Origin: Erodium maritimum
Lineage: Eukaryota > Streptophyta > Magnoliopsida > Geraniales > Geraniaceae
Direction: 5' to 3'
DNA: 64,000 nt
Assembly: GCA_963921825.1 (NCBI GenBank)
Contig: OY997589.1
Coordinates: 51,268,546 to 51,332,545 of the forward strand
Shown: positions 23,022 to 35,504 of the stretch, piece after piece
Layout of the letters: each line of letters begins with the position of its first letter
How positions within the stretch are numbered: position 1 is the first letter of the stretch
The notes under the pieces: generated by a model
Seen by the model: the letters and a program-made list of their open reading frames with translations, nothing else
What the model was told of the DNA's origin: nothing
The model's database searches: none
Program-made: the position numbers and the translations under genes

Positions 23022-25836
23022 TGTAAGACACGCCCCCGGTCGATCCCGGTAAAACCGGTGAATCCTAGCTAAGTTTGACTTTCGGCCGGAAAAGTCAACC
23101 GATGACTCGGAAAGTCAGTCGGGACCTTTCCGGGGCCCAAAAGCTTAGCCATTAGCACGGTTAGCTTAGTTGGGTCGTTTCCTTCAGTTTGACTGTAATA
23201 TTGTTAAAGTCAACTGTCGGTCAAACTCGGGCTTAATATCGGTTAATTGTCGATAAATCTTGGAAAGCTGGAAATTTATTAATTAGGAGTGGCCTAACAT
23301 GACACTTGTCATGCTTGGCTTGGAGGATGAGTTTTGGGGCTCCAAATGACCCTCATACCCTCCTAAGTTACCTTTAAAGGGATAAGACCTTAAGGGCTTT
23401 TGAGTAAATTGACATTTTAGGTCATTTAAAGGAAAGAGAGCAACAATTCATCCCATTTGTTGTTGTTTCAGCCGAAAATCACAAGGGAGAGGAGAGGAGG
23501 AGCTCACTTGCTTGAGGAGGAAGATAGAGAAGAAAGATTGGATTTTGAAGCTTGTTCTTGGTCCTTTTGCCTTCATTTTCACTCCATCTTCTCCATCTCA
23601 ACTATCTAGAGGTAAGGATGCTCTCAATTCTCCATTTCTTCCACTTCCAATCTATGGGTTTTGTGGGTTTTGGCTTAAAAGTTGAAGAACTTGCTCTTTG
23701 ATTGTTTGTTTGGAGAAGAAGTAGTGAAGAAGGTTGTTGGATTGAGTTTTGGTTGAAGTTTGATGAACCCCTTGAGGGTGTAGCTGCTGGGTATCTTTGG
23801 TGGATTATTTTGGAGGTAGGAGAGTTTAGAAATGGAGTTTGTGTTGGGATTTTCGTGAAATTCGAGTTGGGGAAGAAAGGGGAAGGAGCTGGTCAGGTCT
23901 GATACGGAATCTGACCCGGACCGTGCCAGGTACCGGCACGGTAGGCCGCACGGAACGTGCCTGGTACCGGCACGACACCCGGCACGGAACGTGCCTGGTA
24001 CCGGCACGGCACCCGGCACGGAACGGGCCTGGTACCGGCACAGCACCCGGCACGGAACGGGCGGGAGTCCGGCACGGGACCTGATACGGTCCGTGTCGCT
24101 CACCGGGCCGGTCTGTGTCGTGTTCCGTTCTGGATTCCGGGCCGGCCTGTGACAGGGTCCGTTTGGCATTCCGGATCAGATCCCCAGAGCCCAAAACCCT
24201 TCCTTTTAGCTCAATTTGATTCCCACTTTTTCTCTTCAAACCTTGATCCAATTCTGAACATTGTGGTGTGTTTTGAGGAGAAGAACACTTGGTTGAGGAA
24301 TCTAATTTGTGTTCTTTTGGTGGTCCAAAACCTTGGAACCAAGCTAGGAAAGGAGGAAGAACGTGGACACGAGTTAGAGGAGCTTTTATCACGCCGGGAC
24401 CCGAGTGAAGAACGGAGAGGTGACCACCGAGCTCGTCATCAAAGTGTTGAGAGGAAGACCTCGAGGTAGGGAAAGCCTTAACCTCTCGTTTACGATGCTT
24501 AGTATGCATGCTAGGTTAATAAAATTGGAAAGGTCCTAGAAATGCCTATAGGATGCGAATAACTAGCGTATTCGTCTTTCAATTGCTAATAATCGGAATT
24601 GTCTAGTGGTGACCGATTAGGATGCCAATCACTAGTGTAATTCGCTTTCAATACTTGGGAATTGATTGTCTGGTAGAGGAGCCTTGGCAAAGCCCTCGTA
24701 TGAGTTGCGTGTTAGGATCACATGCTTGTTTGTTGGTTGCTTAGTGGATAGGCTAAAGAGTCTAACGGAACTAGTTGAATTGCATGTGTGTATGCTCGTT
24801 GAAGGCTTTATGATTGGGTGTTTAAACTCGTATTTGATCGTTGATGGTATTCGAATGATTACTTGTTTTACTTTAATGGTTGCTTGGAGCATCGAGTATG
24901 ACTGGTTGTACCGAGCGGTGCAATCGGGTGATCGATGCCCCGGTGGTTCGAAACTGGTAAGTGAACGGTAAGTTGGGATTGTGTGATTGATGTGCTATGT
25001 TATGTGATTCGTGTACTGCGTGTTGTGTGAATTGGTGATGTGCGAGCTATGGTTGATATCGAGTTGGTGGTTGTCTGAATTGGATCGTTCTGTGTTTCTG
25101 ATTGAGTGCGTTATTCAATTATTAACTATTTATCATCTAATTGCCCAAGTGTGCGCTTCCTATGGGAGTATTGCCCTGGGTTCCCGAGGATCTAAAATCC
25201 CTTGGAGACGTTTCTGAGACTTCCGATGATATGTGCCCTGAAGGGTGTTTCCGATAGTCTCAATGATATGCGTCTCCTCTGGATTGGAGGGAAAATCCGA
25301 GAGGACACATAAGATGTGGATCGGAGGGTGGTGACTTCATGTGCCACGGCATTAATCGGTTTATCTATGGCCTGTGATTGTTAAGAGCTATATGTTAACT
25401 TTACTGATGAATTTACTCGTAATATTATGAACTACCTTGTTGACTGTGTTGGTGAATTCTGGATCTTGTGGACATTGCCGTTGATTCTTTGGAGTTTAAG
25501 GTTTACCTTGTTATGTGTTTTCCTTACTGAGCGTAAGCTCACCCCTATGAATTTACCGTTGTGTTTACATGCTTGATTGAGGAGTAGAAGCTCGGGAGCT
25601 TCTCGGTGTGGGTGTGTGATAGAGACCTCGTACTTTTTACTTTTAATGTGTTGAACCAAAACTTGTGGAGGTTTATTATTACACCCCTGGAGGGTTATTG
25701 TGTTTTGAACTCAGTTTTGCGGATTTGTTTTCATTATTGGAGATTTTCAGGAAATAAATGTTGATTTATTATTTTATTGTCTTGTATTACTCGTCATGCC
25801 TCGGGGCCGGGCGATAACCGGATTTGGGGCGTGACA
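23022..25836 (+). mobile_element. Tekay/Del-type solo LTR (family A), TSD TGCCG
   Basis: A 2815-bp LTR starting TGTAAGACACGCCCCCGGTC and ending GGATTTGGGGCGTGACA. TGCCG is present at 23017-23021 and 25837-25841. It shares start, end and interior with the LTR at 44683-47580, which is attached to a Tekay-type integrase. No internal region is present. A 34-bp GC-rich tandem array lies at 23924-24080, and a TGAGCGTAAGCTCA hairpin lies near 25527. Confidence 0.9.
23924..24080. repeat. 34-bp GC-rich tandem repeat in family A LTR
   Basis: About 4.5 units. Each has CTGGTACCGGCACG and CCGGCACGGAACG, so each can fold through GTGCC/GGCAC arms around the GGTACC palindrome. The open minus-strand frames over it come from composition and are not genes. 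Confidence 0.8.
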
Positions 25837-25873
25837 TGCCGTGCCATTCTGAGGGTTAATTCTCAAAGTGTCA

Positions 25874-26204
25874 CGTAGTATCAAAGAGTCACAGATCCTC
25901 CCACAACCGACCACCCACCTCAAGGTGGCTAGACCAAAAACTCTCCCAAACTCAAGGTCCCGAGCCAACCTCGCCACATGCCAAAGAACAACGAGGAAGT
26001 ACTCGAAGGAACCGTTAGCGTTCCCGGATACCACTCAGTATTCCTCCACCCATAACAAGCGCAAATAACATGCCTCCAAAAAACAGGCCCCCCAGTAACA
26101 AAGCGCACCTCCATTTTAGGAGAACCCTTGTATTTACCTCCGCGAGAGATCGAACACCAAGCTCCATTGAGTCCTTGGGAATGCAATACACCTCCCACAC
26201 AGGT
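25874..26204 (-). pseudogene. L1-type LINE ORF2 C-terminal remnant
   Basis: The minus strand reads, across two frames, CIPKDSMELGVRSLAEVNT, LLKWR and FVTGGPVFWRHVICACYGW. This matches the zf-RVT-side end of plant L1 reverse transcriptases (CxPKxxGGLGIRxLxxxNxALLxKWxWR and WRxVIxxKYG). LINE ORF2 nicks and reverse-transcribes at the target site; only the region after the polymerase core is left. At least one frameshift is present, and it ends against the Athila-2 LTR. Confidence 0.65.
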
Positions 26205-26773
26205 ACTCCTCGGATTTAGATCTTTTTTCGATTTTCAGGGATTCTATTTGGAGCTGGCTAGAGAAGTGGTTTTTAATACCGAAGTTATCAGGTGATTTGT
26301 TCCTCAAAGGTTGGTTTTTTCAGTGGGTTTTGGTTGATGGAATTCCTTTCCTTGGTTGGACCTTTGATAACTTAAATTCCATTAGGGCAGCCCTAGGCTC
26401 TGTTCTGGCAGTTCGCGGGAGAATCAGGGTTCATCTTTTGGACGAGCCTTCATTCTTCGCAATCAGAGGCTCCTAGGGTTGGTATTGATTTGGAAGGTGA
26501 TTTTGCAGGCAAGAATCTCCGATGGGGGTTTCAAATTTTAATTCTGAAACTGTTTCTCCGGATTCTTGCGATAGTGGAGCCCTAGAAGATCACGATTTGT
26601 TTTCCAATTTGCAAGAGTGTCGCGATTTGGCTGAGATTGTTGCTGGTTCAGGCCCTTCCGGCCCAGAGTTCTCTCGGCCCCCTCTTTTGGACGGGGGAAT
26701 TATTGAAAGAGCATTTCTTTTGGTAAGTATTAGGAGGGTAGACCTTGTCTTCTACTAAACTGATTTTCTTTTC
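26205..26773 (+). pseudogene. Possible LINE ORF1 (DUF4283-like) remnant
   Basis: The plus strand has WVLVDGIPFLGWTFDNLNSI followed by ALGSVLAV. This resembles the DUF4283/LINE ORF1 phrase WVxVxGIPxHLWxxxxxxxIG. A second open stretch from 26522 (NSETVSPDSCDSGALED) follows. Stops interrupt the frame. Orientation is opposite to the ORF2 remnant at 25874-26204, so if both are from one LINE an inversion has occurred. The call is tentative. Confidence 0.35.
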
Positions 26774-28491
26774 TGTAAGAACCGCTCCCGGTCAACGCCA
26801 GTCAAATCTGCGAAAAACAGGAAAATTTAAAATTTTTAAGCAGACACTTAATTAAACCTAAGATTGACCCCGAGGGTCATACCGGTCTTAAGTTGACCCC
26901 GATATCGACCAAAATGAGTTCCGGGGGACTCAGGGAAACTTTTTGACCAATTTGGGAAATGTTGATTTTTCGCTGGAAAAGTCAACCGAGCGACGTTTTG
27001 GTCCATTCGAGGACCGTTTTGGATTTAAAAAGCTTAGCCGTCGTCGCAGCAGTCTTAGTTGAGCCGTTTCCTTGTAGCCCGTCAAGTTTTGTAATTTCTT
27101 GGAAAAAGTGCCCGTTCAGGGCCCGAAACGTCCGAATTTCGCGAATCTGATTGGAAAATATCTAGGAGATATTTTCCCAAAAAGGTGTGGGACCCATTTC
27201 CACTTGTCAAGCAAGTGGTGGTGTTGGGTTTTTGGGGGAAAACAAGACTACACCTAAGGGGGGGGGGGGTGGGGTTCGGCCATATGTAAAAAAGGGGGGA
27301 AATTTGCAAGGTTTTAGAGAGAGAAGGAGAAAAAGGGAGAGAAAGAGAGGAGCTTCTAGGGTTCTTGCCACTATTCACGAGCTTCAACCATTGGATCGTC
27401 TCAACGTTCCAAGAATCGAACTCCCATCGATATTCTCTACGGTGAGCACCTAAGATCTTCGTTTTGTTAAGTTCAAAAATTAGGTTTTGGTTTAAATCTA
27501 GTAGTTTAGGGTTGTATTGAGGATTGGGGTTCGTTGGAGACGTTTTGGAGTGAAGAGGGACGTTTTCCGGTGACCGGGAGCTCGGGGGGAGCTCCGGCCA
27601 CCATGTAGGGTGGCTGGCCGGAGCTAGGGCCGGCCACCACCATTGTGGGCCGGGCCCATTTTAGCCCTAGCCACCCACGGCCAATGTTGGCCGGGTGGGC
27701 CCACGTGCTCGGGTGCTCAGGTTTCGTGTTCGGGTGGTTTAGGACGTTCCCCGAATCATTAATCTACAACCGTATCGAAATTTGGAATTAAATTGTGAAA
27801 GTTGTAATTGACGGGTTTAGAAACTTTAAACGCTAATTAAATGACTCGGAAGTCGGAATTCGATTCCGTCGAGTGCCTAGGAACCCTTGAATTATTCTAA
27901 GACCGTAGAAACGAAAACGGGAATTTTCGGAGCCCCGGAAGGGCGTTTCCAAAACCCGGGCAGATTCACCATGTCGGGCGAATCGGGCTTTTCCTGGTCC
28001 ATTATCGACAATGTCGAGTAATTGGGAAGTTTGGGAGTGATCGACATTGTCAGGGTTACTTTTGAGCGTCCAGTTTATTAAATTCCGGTTATGTCTGTGA
28101 ACTTAAAGGTATTTAAATTGTGTTCTTATTAGATCGTGCCGCAGACAGAGGCAAGGGAAAGCTGGGCGAGTGACCGAGATCACGCCGGAGCTTATTTGTG
28201 CGCTTTTGGAGAAAACATACGAGATAGGGAAAAGTAGCCGGATCTCGGCCTTGACTAGCGAAAGTTAACAGTAGAAATGCATGTGACACTTGTGTGTCGT
28301 GGGTTTAGTAAGTTTATCGAATATTAGAAAGGCAGGCGACACCGGGTGGTGTTGTATGATACGAGAACGTATCGAACATTGGAATTGCATGTGACACTTA
28401 GTAGTGTCGTAGGAGCAGTGAACTTATCGATATTAGAATTACTGGAAGCATATGACCCTGCCCGGAGGTAGATTGTTTAGTTTGTGTCTTG

Positions 28492-28850
28492 GGTGGTCAT
28501 GAGATCCCGTGTTTTACTGTTGGTGTCTTGGGAGGGCATGAGAGCCCTTGTTTTATTGTTGGTGTCTTGGGAGGCCATAAGTGCCCGTGGGGTTGTTGAG
28601 CCCGTGAGTTATTGTCGGTGTGTCTTGGGTGGCGATGAGTGCCCGTGGAGTTGTTGAGCCCGTGAGTTACTGTTGGTGTGTCTTGGGGGGGCCGTGAGTG
28701 CCCGTGGGGTTGTTGAGCCCGTGAGTTATTGTTGGTGTGTCTTGGGTGGCTGTGAGTGCCCGTAGGGTTGTTGAACCCGTGTTTCACTGTGGTGTCTTGG
28801 GTGGCCATGAGTGCATGTGGAGTGTTGAACCTGTGTTGTTGTTGTTTGTT
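28492..28850. repeat. 58-bp tandem array in family B LTR, about 7 units
   Basis: Units start GTGTCTTGGGTGGCCATGAG and continue with GCCCGTGGGGTTGTTGAGCC. The first two units are short, about 39 bp. The same array is present at 35505-36070 and at 61925-62150 with different copy number. Confidence 0.85.
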
Positions 28851-28929
28851 GAACTTTTCTTGTGATTGTGATTGTGGTTACCTGAGGTTGGAGACCCGAC
28901 TTTGTGTCGGGGAAGTTGCGTGAGGTGTG

Positions 28930-29110
28930 GTTAGCCTCCCGATAGGGATTGGGGGAAGGGGAGAGGTTGTGGGCTAGCCTCCCGACAGGGATCGGGAGAA
29001 GTGTGCGCGGGTGTGGCTAGCCTCCCGACAGGGATCGGGGGAAGGGGAGAGGTTGTGGGCTAGCCTCCCGATTGAGATCGGGAAAAGTTGCGCGACATGT
29101 CGACCGCCTG
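28930..29110. repeat. 43-bp tandem stem-loop array in family B LTR, 4 units
   Basis: Each unit starts TAGCCTCCCGA and returns with TCGGGAG or a variant after a short loop, so each forms a small stem-loop. Related units at 62228-62385 show paired stem changes. Confidence 0.75.
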
Positions 29111-29731
29111 ACCTGACAGGGATCGGTAAAGGGCGAGAGAGAGGGGGTTACTGAGCAGCTGGAGTGCGATCCTTTGTGATCTTGTTTGGTGTGCAATCCT
29201 TTGTGATCTTGGGTGTTGCGTGGTTGTCTGTCGTGTCTTTGGAGGAGGTCGTCAATCGTGCTGTCGGGTCTACATTACGTGTTCGAGTGTTGAGTCGGTT
29301 GAGGAAAGTATCAGTGTGTGTGTGGGTCAGTCGGGTTAATTGAGTTTGGGGATAGTAGTCCCCGATGTTTGAGTTGTTGTTAGTGTTACCAGCATTGTCT
29401 GCTAAGTATGCCGTAGTTAGTCTGTTATCCGTGGTGGTGAGCGAACGCTCACCACTAGCTGCTTTTCCTACAGGTACTGGTCGCAGGATGGACTAGGTGA
29501 GCTTCCGAAGCTTGAAGAGCTAGTAGCGGGAGTCCGGGTTTACTTTTGAGTCTAGCGACGTACACTTGTATTTTGTCCGCTTGTGGGATGTACTTTTTAG
29601 TTGTAAATAACTATTTTGTGTAACTAAATGGTGATTTTAAAGTGTTTTATTTAAAATGTCTGAAATGTTTTATTGTTTTAAACGTTCGCGTTCCGAGTTC
29701 GGTTTTACTGAAATTGGGGTGTGACATTTTC

Positions 29732-30338
29732 ATTTTGATTTTCTTTTTGTATCTTAAAATTATAAGATTACTCTTATACCCTTTCAACACTTAGCCAAAA
29801 AACCACGAATCACATTAGCCTTACCTTTTTTTCCCTCCTTCACGTTTCTTTAGCTGAACTCAAACGAAACCCCACACACGAACCCAACTGATCTCCGGTG
29901 CCCACTTCATCTCCGTTCTTCTCCGTTGTCGTCGTCATCTTCAAGCTTGAAGGATCAAGTTCCAGTTGTCGTTCTTATCCACGAGCTACCCACTGATATG
30001 GTAAGTAATCCCTAACCCATCTGATTTCCATTCCCTTTGTATGCTTACATAGGTTTAATTGTTGTGTAGATGCGTTTATTTTTTGTCTGAATGTATATAT
30101 TTAGGGGATTGTTATGCTTAGATACAGTTTAGGGGATTTCTAGGTCGTAGCCTGTCCTGGCTCGTAGTCTGGGAATTATATCCCCGTATGGATGGTTAGG
30201 TCGGAAAATTTCGGCCGATTATGTTTCTCTGTCGGGAAGTTATATCCCCTTCTATGTGTGTTATTAGAATTTTGCAGCTGAATTTGAAATGAATTGTGTT
30301 GTGTAATTCCTTGTGTGCCCCACCTAGGCAAGAAATTT
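29732..30338 (+). other. Possible 5' exon and intron start of a broken transposon gene
   Basis: CT-rich leader-like text is followed at 29998 by ATG directly joined to GTAAGT, a good splice-donor sequence. This segment lies upstream of the DUF1985 pseudogene once the reversed solo LTR is removed, so it may be its leader. No protein is recognisable here. Confidence 0.3.
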
Positions 30339-32955
30339 TGTCACGCCCCAAATCCGGTATAACCGAACCCGTAACGCGAACGGAAGAACAAGGACAAAAA
30401 AAAAATAGTTAAACAATTAAGACAACGCTTAGAATCCACAACTCAAGCATTAGATAAAACTAATAAATGTACACTCTGAGTTTTAAGCTCAAGTTCGAAC
30501 AAAACAAAACTAGAACAAAAGTGTGTACGTCACTAAACAAAAACCCAGAGACCCGAAATCTCGCTCCCTAGCTGCTCAAGCTTTGAGACGTCCTCCTAAT
30601 CAGACTCACGATCAAAACCTGTAGGAAAAGCAGCAGGGGGGTGAGCATTTCGCTCACCGCCACAGATACTCGACTGACCACGTCATACGAGTAAAAATAC
30701 CAGGAATCCACCAACATAAATTCAGGGAAAACAGTTATACGCATGATACCAAACTGCCGCACGGACTAACTGTCAAACACATCAACACCTATCCACCCTT
30801 TCACGCAAGGAAAACAAACATCAGAGGTTACATCCTCAACATATCAAATTGCAGACGCACACAATATCACGCAATATCAACACACACAACGCACAGTTTC
30901 CTGTAGCAAACCGGCATGGCCTGGCCTGCCCCACAATACTTTTTCCGATCGCCAATCGGAAAGGCGAGTCGACCTCTTCGCGGAACAAATCGCAACATTT
31001 TACCGATTGCTATTCGGAAGGTGGGCCCACCTCATCGCGGAACCACGACACCCTTCGTCGATGGCGAATCGATAGGCGGGCCATACCTTAACCAACCATC
31101 ACCACATTGATCACCAACACTCAACCAATTATCACAACACATTATCAATTATCGCATTTAACATGTCAAGGCACTACCACCTATCAAGTCACACGAGTCA
31201 TTCAATACACGCGCGAGTTTAACACTCCAAGCGCAGAACTAGTCAAACATACAAACACAACATACGCTAACATGTATAACACGACAATTTGCGAAGTATA
31301 CACCACCTACAGGCACAACCAGGTACCCACATACAATTCTACATACATGCCGAGTATAATCAACCTACGAGCACAACCAGGTACCCACATGCATTTTTAC
31401 TAGTAACTTTCCCTAGTCAAAACCGATATCCGGCTACTTTTCCCTACCTCGTAATGCAATCCAAAAATCCAAAACGTAAGCTCTAGAAGCGCTTGCGTCA
31501 ACCCGCCTAAAGCTTTCCCTTTCCGCGATCGGTGGAAAAATCTAAAGTGACGAGACAACACACTTTTTAATACGCAATCCAACTTCGATTTTTATGAAAT
31601 TAACGCCCAAAAGCAACCCTGACAAGTACCGATCACTCCCAAACTTCCCAATTACTTGACATTGTCAAAATGGGCCCGGAATGGCCCATTTCACCCGGCT
31701 TGGCGAATCTTCCCAGAATCGGGAAAACGTCCCTTAGGGCTCTGCCAATTTACATTTTTGTTTCTACAATTCCTAATAATACTCACGTGTTCCAACGAAA
31801 TTGGCGGAATCAATTTCTGATGCCCGAGCGTTCTAACTCCGCATTTAAAGTTTCTAACCACAATTTCCGAATTCTCACGAATTACTTCCATAATTCAATC
31901 CGGGTGTGAGTTATCGACTCGAGGGTCACGCAATACCACACGAACACGACAAATCTGAACCCCGACCAAGTGGGCCCCACACGGCCACACTTGGGCCGTG
32001 AGTGGCCAGACCGGACCGCCACTGTCGTGGCCGGTCACGAACACCGTGGCCCTCCCTCCAGCCACGGCTGGGCACGCCACACGGTGGCCGGAGCTCCGAC
32101 GAACCTCCGATGTCGGAAAATTATCCCTTTCCCCCCCAAAACGTTCCTATCAAGCTCTCAACTCCCATCCACCCATATTTCAGCCAATTCTAACAAAACC
32201 CACGAAATCAAACTTGTCAAATAGAGAAAAGAAAGAGTGCCTACCGTAGCTAATGTTGAGAAGATCACGAATATGCAAAAATCAAGACGATCATTCGGTT
32301 GGATCGTCGGGAAATCGCCTCCCTTATTCTCCTCCTCCTTTTCTCCTTCTTCTTCCCTTGGCTCTCTCTCTCTCTCTAGGTTTGGCCGGCCCCAACAACA
32401 CCCCACCCCCTTTGTAGATCTAAATTAAAGTTGAAAGACCAACATGTCATTTCCCTCCTATGTCTTTTAGCTTTTAAGTCAAGGGTAATGAGGTCATCTC
32501 CCACTCACTTCCATACATGCTGAAATGTGGTAAGGTGGGTCCCACTACTCATGAAAAATATCTTTGTAGATATTTTTCAGTCATATTTGCCAAAATCGGA
32601 CGTCTTGACCCCGTTCGGTCCATTTTTTGAGACTTTTACAAAATCTCGCATTTTACAAGGAAATGACCCAACTAAGACCGCTGCGACGACGGCTAAGCTT
32701 TTTGGGTCCAACTCGGGCCTCGAACGGACCAGACGTCGCTCGGTTGACTTTTTCGACAAAAATTCAACTTTTCTCGAATTGATCACGAAGTTGCCCTGAG
32801 TCACCCAGAACTCATTCTGGTCGATATCGGGGTCAACTTAGATCCGATATGACCCTCGGGGTCATGTTTAGGTCTATTTAGGTGGATGCCCAAAATATAA
32901 AATATTTCTTGTTTTCCGCCGACTTGACCGTTGTTGACCAAGAGCGGTCCTTACA
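30339..32955 (-). mobile_element. Tekay/Del-type solo LTR (family B), minus orientation
   Basis: It starts TGTCACGCCCCAAATCCGG and ends GAGCGGTCCTTACA, the reverse complement of family B ends. Flanks are AATTT (30334-30338) and AGTTT (32956-32960), a 5-bp duplication with one mismatch. At 2617 bp it is shorter than its relatives, and the 58-bp array is absent. In its place is a degenerate two-unit repeat with GCACAACCAGGTACCCACAT near 31313 and 31373. The hairpin with GGTGAGCATTTCGCTCACC lies near 30641. Confidence 0.8.
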
Positions 32956-33095
32956 AGTTTGTCTTCCCTAGATCCTAGGTCAAACTCATTTGATGAAGAA
33001 GCTGAAAGTTCTAGGTCAATTTACTCTGAACAAGAAATTCCTAGTTTTGAGAAGTAGTACAATTTGAGCTGCCGCAACTTAAACCTGTTTTGGCC

Positions 33096-33704
33096 ATGAA
33101 TGAACATTTTGATTTCAAGATTTCAATCAAATATCATCTAGGGGCAACTTCCAAGCTCATCAAGGGAGAACTTGAGAGGTTAAATGATGAAGAGGTCCAC
33201 CTGAGTACTCTTCGACGATCTCCATTCGGTCATTTGTTGCACGTCCTACCGAATAGTGACAATTCTTGTCAAATTCCTTGGGCGTTGTTAGTTCGAGTAA
33301 TTAAATTGGAGCGGTCGTCTGAGATCTGGTTTTTGGTCCAAGGTAGACCAGTGAGATTATATTTAAAGGAATATTGTTTAATATCAGGGCTGAAGTATGG
33401 AGATTTTCTGGAGGAAAAGGTTTTAAAAAAACAATTGAAGTCCAAAGTTTTTTCCGCCAAACACTTCCCGACTCTAGAAGCTAGTATGGTGACCATAGAG
33501 AAGAAATTGACCGACTTGTTTGAGGAACAAATGGAAGTTAGGGTTCAGACGAAGCGTAATTGAGATATCATTAGGGTTTGTTTGTTGTTGATCATTGGGG
33601 GAGTATTGATACCATTGGACAAACGATACCATAAGATGGATCGAGACTATTTGGCACTAGTAGATAAACTTAAGCTGTTCTACATATACCCTTAGGGTAA
33701 TATG
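33096..33704 (+). pseudogene. DUF1985 (Ulp1-associated transposon) gene, part 1
   Basis: From the ATG at 33096 the frame reads KISIKYHLGATSKLIKG, then LVQGRPVRLYLKEYCLISGL, which matches the DUF1985 core (LRFSLREFALITGL). After a TGA at 33561 the same frame continues with VLIPLDKRYHKMDRDYLALV and KLKLFYIYP. That is the usual next block of DUF1985 proteins, so the TGA is a disabling stop. DUF1985 proteins in plants are mostly encoded by Mutator- or CACTA-type transposons together with Ulp1-like SUMO proteases. The Ulp1 domain itself is not in the window. A solo LTR interrupts the frame at 33705 and coding resumes at 36878. Confidence 0.7.
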
Positions 33705-35504
33705 TGTAATAACCACTCCCGGTCAACGCCAGTGAAACCTGCGAAAAACAGGAAAATTTAAAAAATTTCGACAGACACTTAAATGAACCCAAAGTTTACC
33801 CCGAGGGTCATACCGAACGTAAGTTGACCCCGCTATCGACCAAAGTGAGTTCCGAGGGACTCAGGGCAACTTTCTGATCAATTTGGGAAATGTTGACTTT
33901 TCGCTGGAAAAGTCAACCGAGCGACGTTTTGGTCCATTCGAGGACCGTTTTGGATCCAAAAATCTTATCCGTCGTCGCAGCGATCTTAGTCGAGCCGTTT
34001 CCTTGTAGCCCGTCAAGTTTCGTAACTTCTTGGGAAAAGTGCCCGTTCGGGGCCCGAAACGTTCGATTTTCGCGAATCTGATTGGAAAATATCTAGTAGA
34101 TATTTTCCAAAAGGTGTGGGACCCACCTTGCCAGTTTTCCAACAAGTGGTGGTGTTAGTTTTGGGGGGAAAGTGAGTGGTGGTGCCTTATAGGTGGCCGG
34201 CCATATATCAAAAAAAAGGGAATAGAAAATAGAAAAAAAAAGGAGAGATAGTTTTAGAGAGAGAAGGAGAAGAGAGCTAGGGTTTTGGGGTGTCCACTAT
34301 TCACGTCTTCCACCCTTGGATCGTCTCAAAGCTTGGAGATTCACACTGCCCTCGTCTTCCTCTACGGTAATCACTAAACCGATCGTCGATTTGTTTAATT
34401 TTGAAAGTTAGGGTTTGTGTAAACTATTAGTTTATGGTTGTATTGAGGTTGGGGAAGTGTTGGAGACGTTTTGGAGATGGTTGGAGGTGAAATTTGACAT
34501 TTTCCGGTGACCGGAAGCTCGGGAGGAGCTCCGGCCACCGTGGGTGGTGGCCAGCCGGCCATGGGGTGGCTGGCCGGAGCTGGGACCAGCCACCACCATG
34601 GTGGCCGGGCCCCAGTTTGAGCCCTAGGACCCATGGCCAAGGTGGGCCGGGTGGGACCCACGTGCTCGGGTTTAGTGTTCGGGTGGTTTAGAACGTTCCC
34701 CGGATCATTTATCCATAACCGAATCGAAATTTGGAATTAAATTGGAAAAGTTGTATTTATCGGGTTTAGAAACTTTGAACGTCATTTAATTGACTCGGAA
34801 GTCGGAACTCGATTCCGTCGAGTGCCTAGGAACCCTTGAATTATTCTAAGACCGTAGAAACGAAAACGGGAATTTTTGGAGCCCCGGAAGGGCATTTCCA
34901 AAACCCGGGCAGATTCGCCATGTCGGGCGAATCGGGCCTTTACGGGTCCTTTACCGACAATGTCGAGTATTTGGGAATTTAGGGAGTGATCGACGTTGTC
35001 GGGGTTACTTTTGGGCGTCGAGTTTACTGAATTCCAGTTTATGTCTGCGAGCCTATAAGTATTTAAAATCGTGTTCTTATTAGATCGTGCTGCAGACCGA
35101 GGGAAAGGAAAGCTAGGCGAGTGGCTGAGATCACGCTGGAGCTTGTTGGTTGGTTTTGGAGAACACGCACGAGGTAGGGAAAAGTAGCCGGATCTCGGCC
35201 CTGACTAGGGAAAGTTAACAGTAGAATTGCATGTGACACCGGGGTGTCTTGGGTTAAGTAGGTTTATCGAATATTAGAAAGGCATGATACGGGAACGTAG
35301 CGAACTTTAGAATTGCATGTGACACTTTGAACTTATCGGTGTTAGAATTACTGGAGGCATATGACCATGCCCGGAGGTTGATTGTGAACTTATCGATATT
35401 AGAAGTACTGGAGGCATATGACCATGCCCGGAGGTTTATTGTGAAACTGTTGATATTAGAGCTGTTGGAGGCATTGGTTATGCCGGAGGTTGTTTGTGTA
35501 AATT

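Larger units (their letters stand above)
21653..25873 (+). mobile_element. Athila-2 3' LTR, interrupted by a Tekay solo LTR
   Basis: The LTR starts TGATGTGAACG immediately after a polypurine tract. It runs to 23021, is interrupted by a solo LTR (23022-25836), and resumes to finish in GTGTCA at 25873, giving about 1.4 kb without the insertion. Its end has CTTGACGACCGGTATGTTTG, the plus-strand form of the Athila-1 phrase CGTACCGGTCGTCAAG. A palindrome-rich segment (21855-22010, for example TTGCACGACGTGCAA at 21983-21997) sits in the middle. No matching 5' LTR was found in the window. Confidence 0.75.
26774..29726 (+). mobile_element. Tekay/Del-type solo LTR (family B), TSD TTTTC
   Basis: A 2953-bp LTR starting TGTAAGAACCGCTCCCGGTC and ending AAATTGGGGTGTGACA. 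TTTTC occurs at 26769-26773 and 29727-29731. It is closely related to 33705-36872 and, reversed, to 30339-32955. It carries a 58-bp tandem array, a 43-bp stem-loop array and the GTGAGCGAACGCTCAC hairpin near 29437. No internal sequence remains. Confidence 0.9.

Noticed and set aside
23675-24509. Open frames of 164-227 codons over the 34-bp array
   Set aside because: Same reason: a 34-bp GC-rich repeat read in several frames (VPCRVPCRYQ-type peptide) within a solo LTR.
28492-28850. CRISPR-like array
   Set aside because: Units are adjacent and diverged, without unique spacers; the context is a plant LTR.
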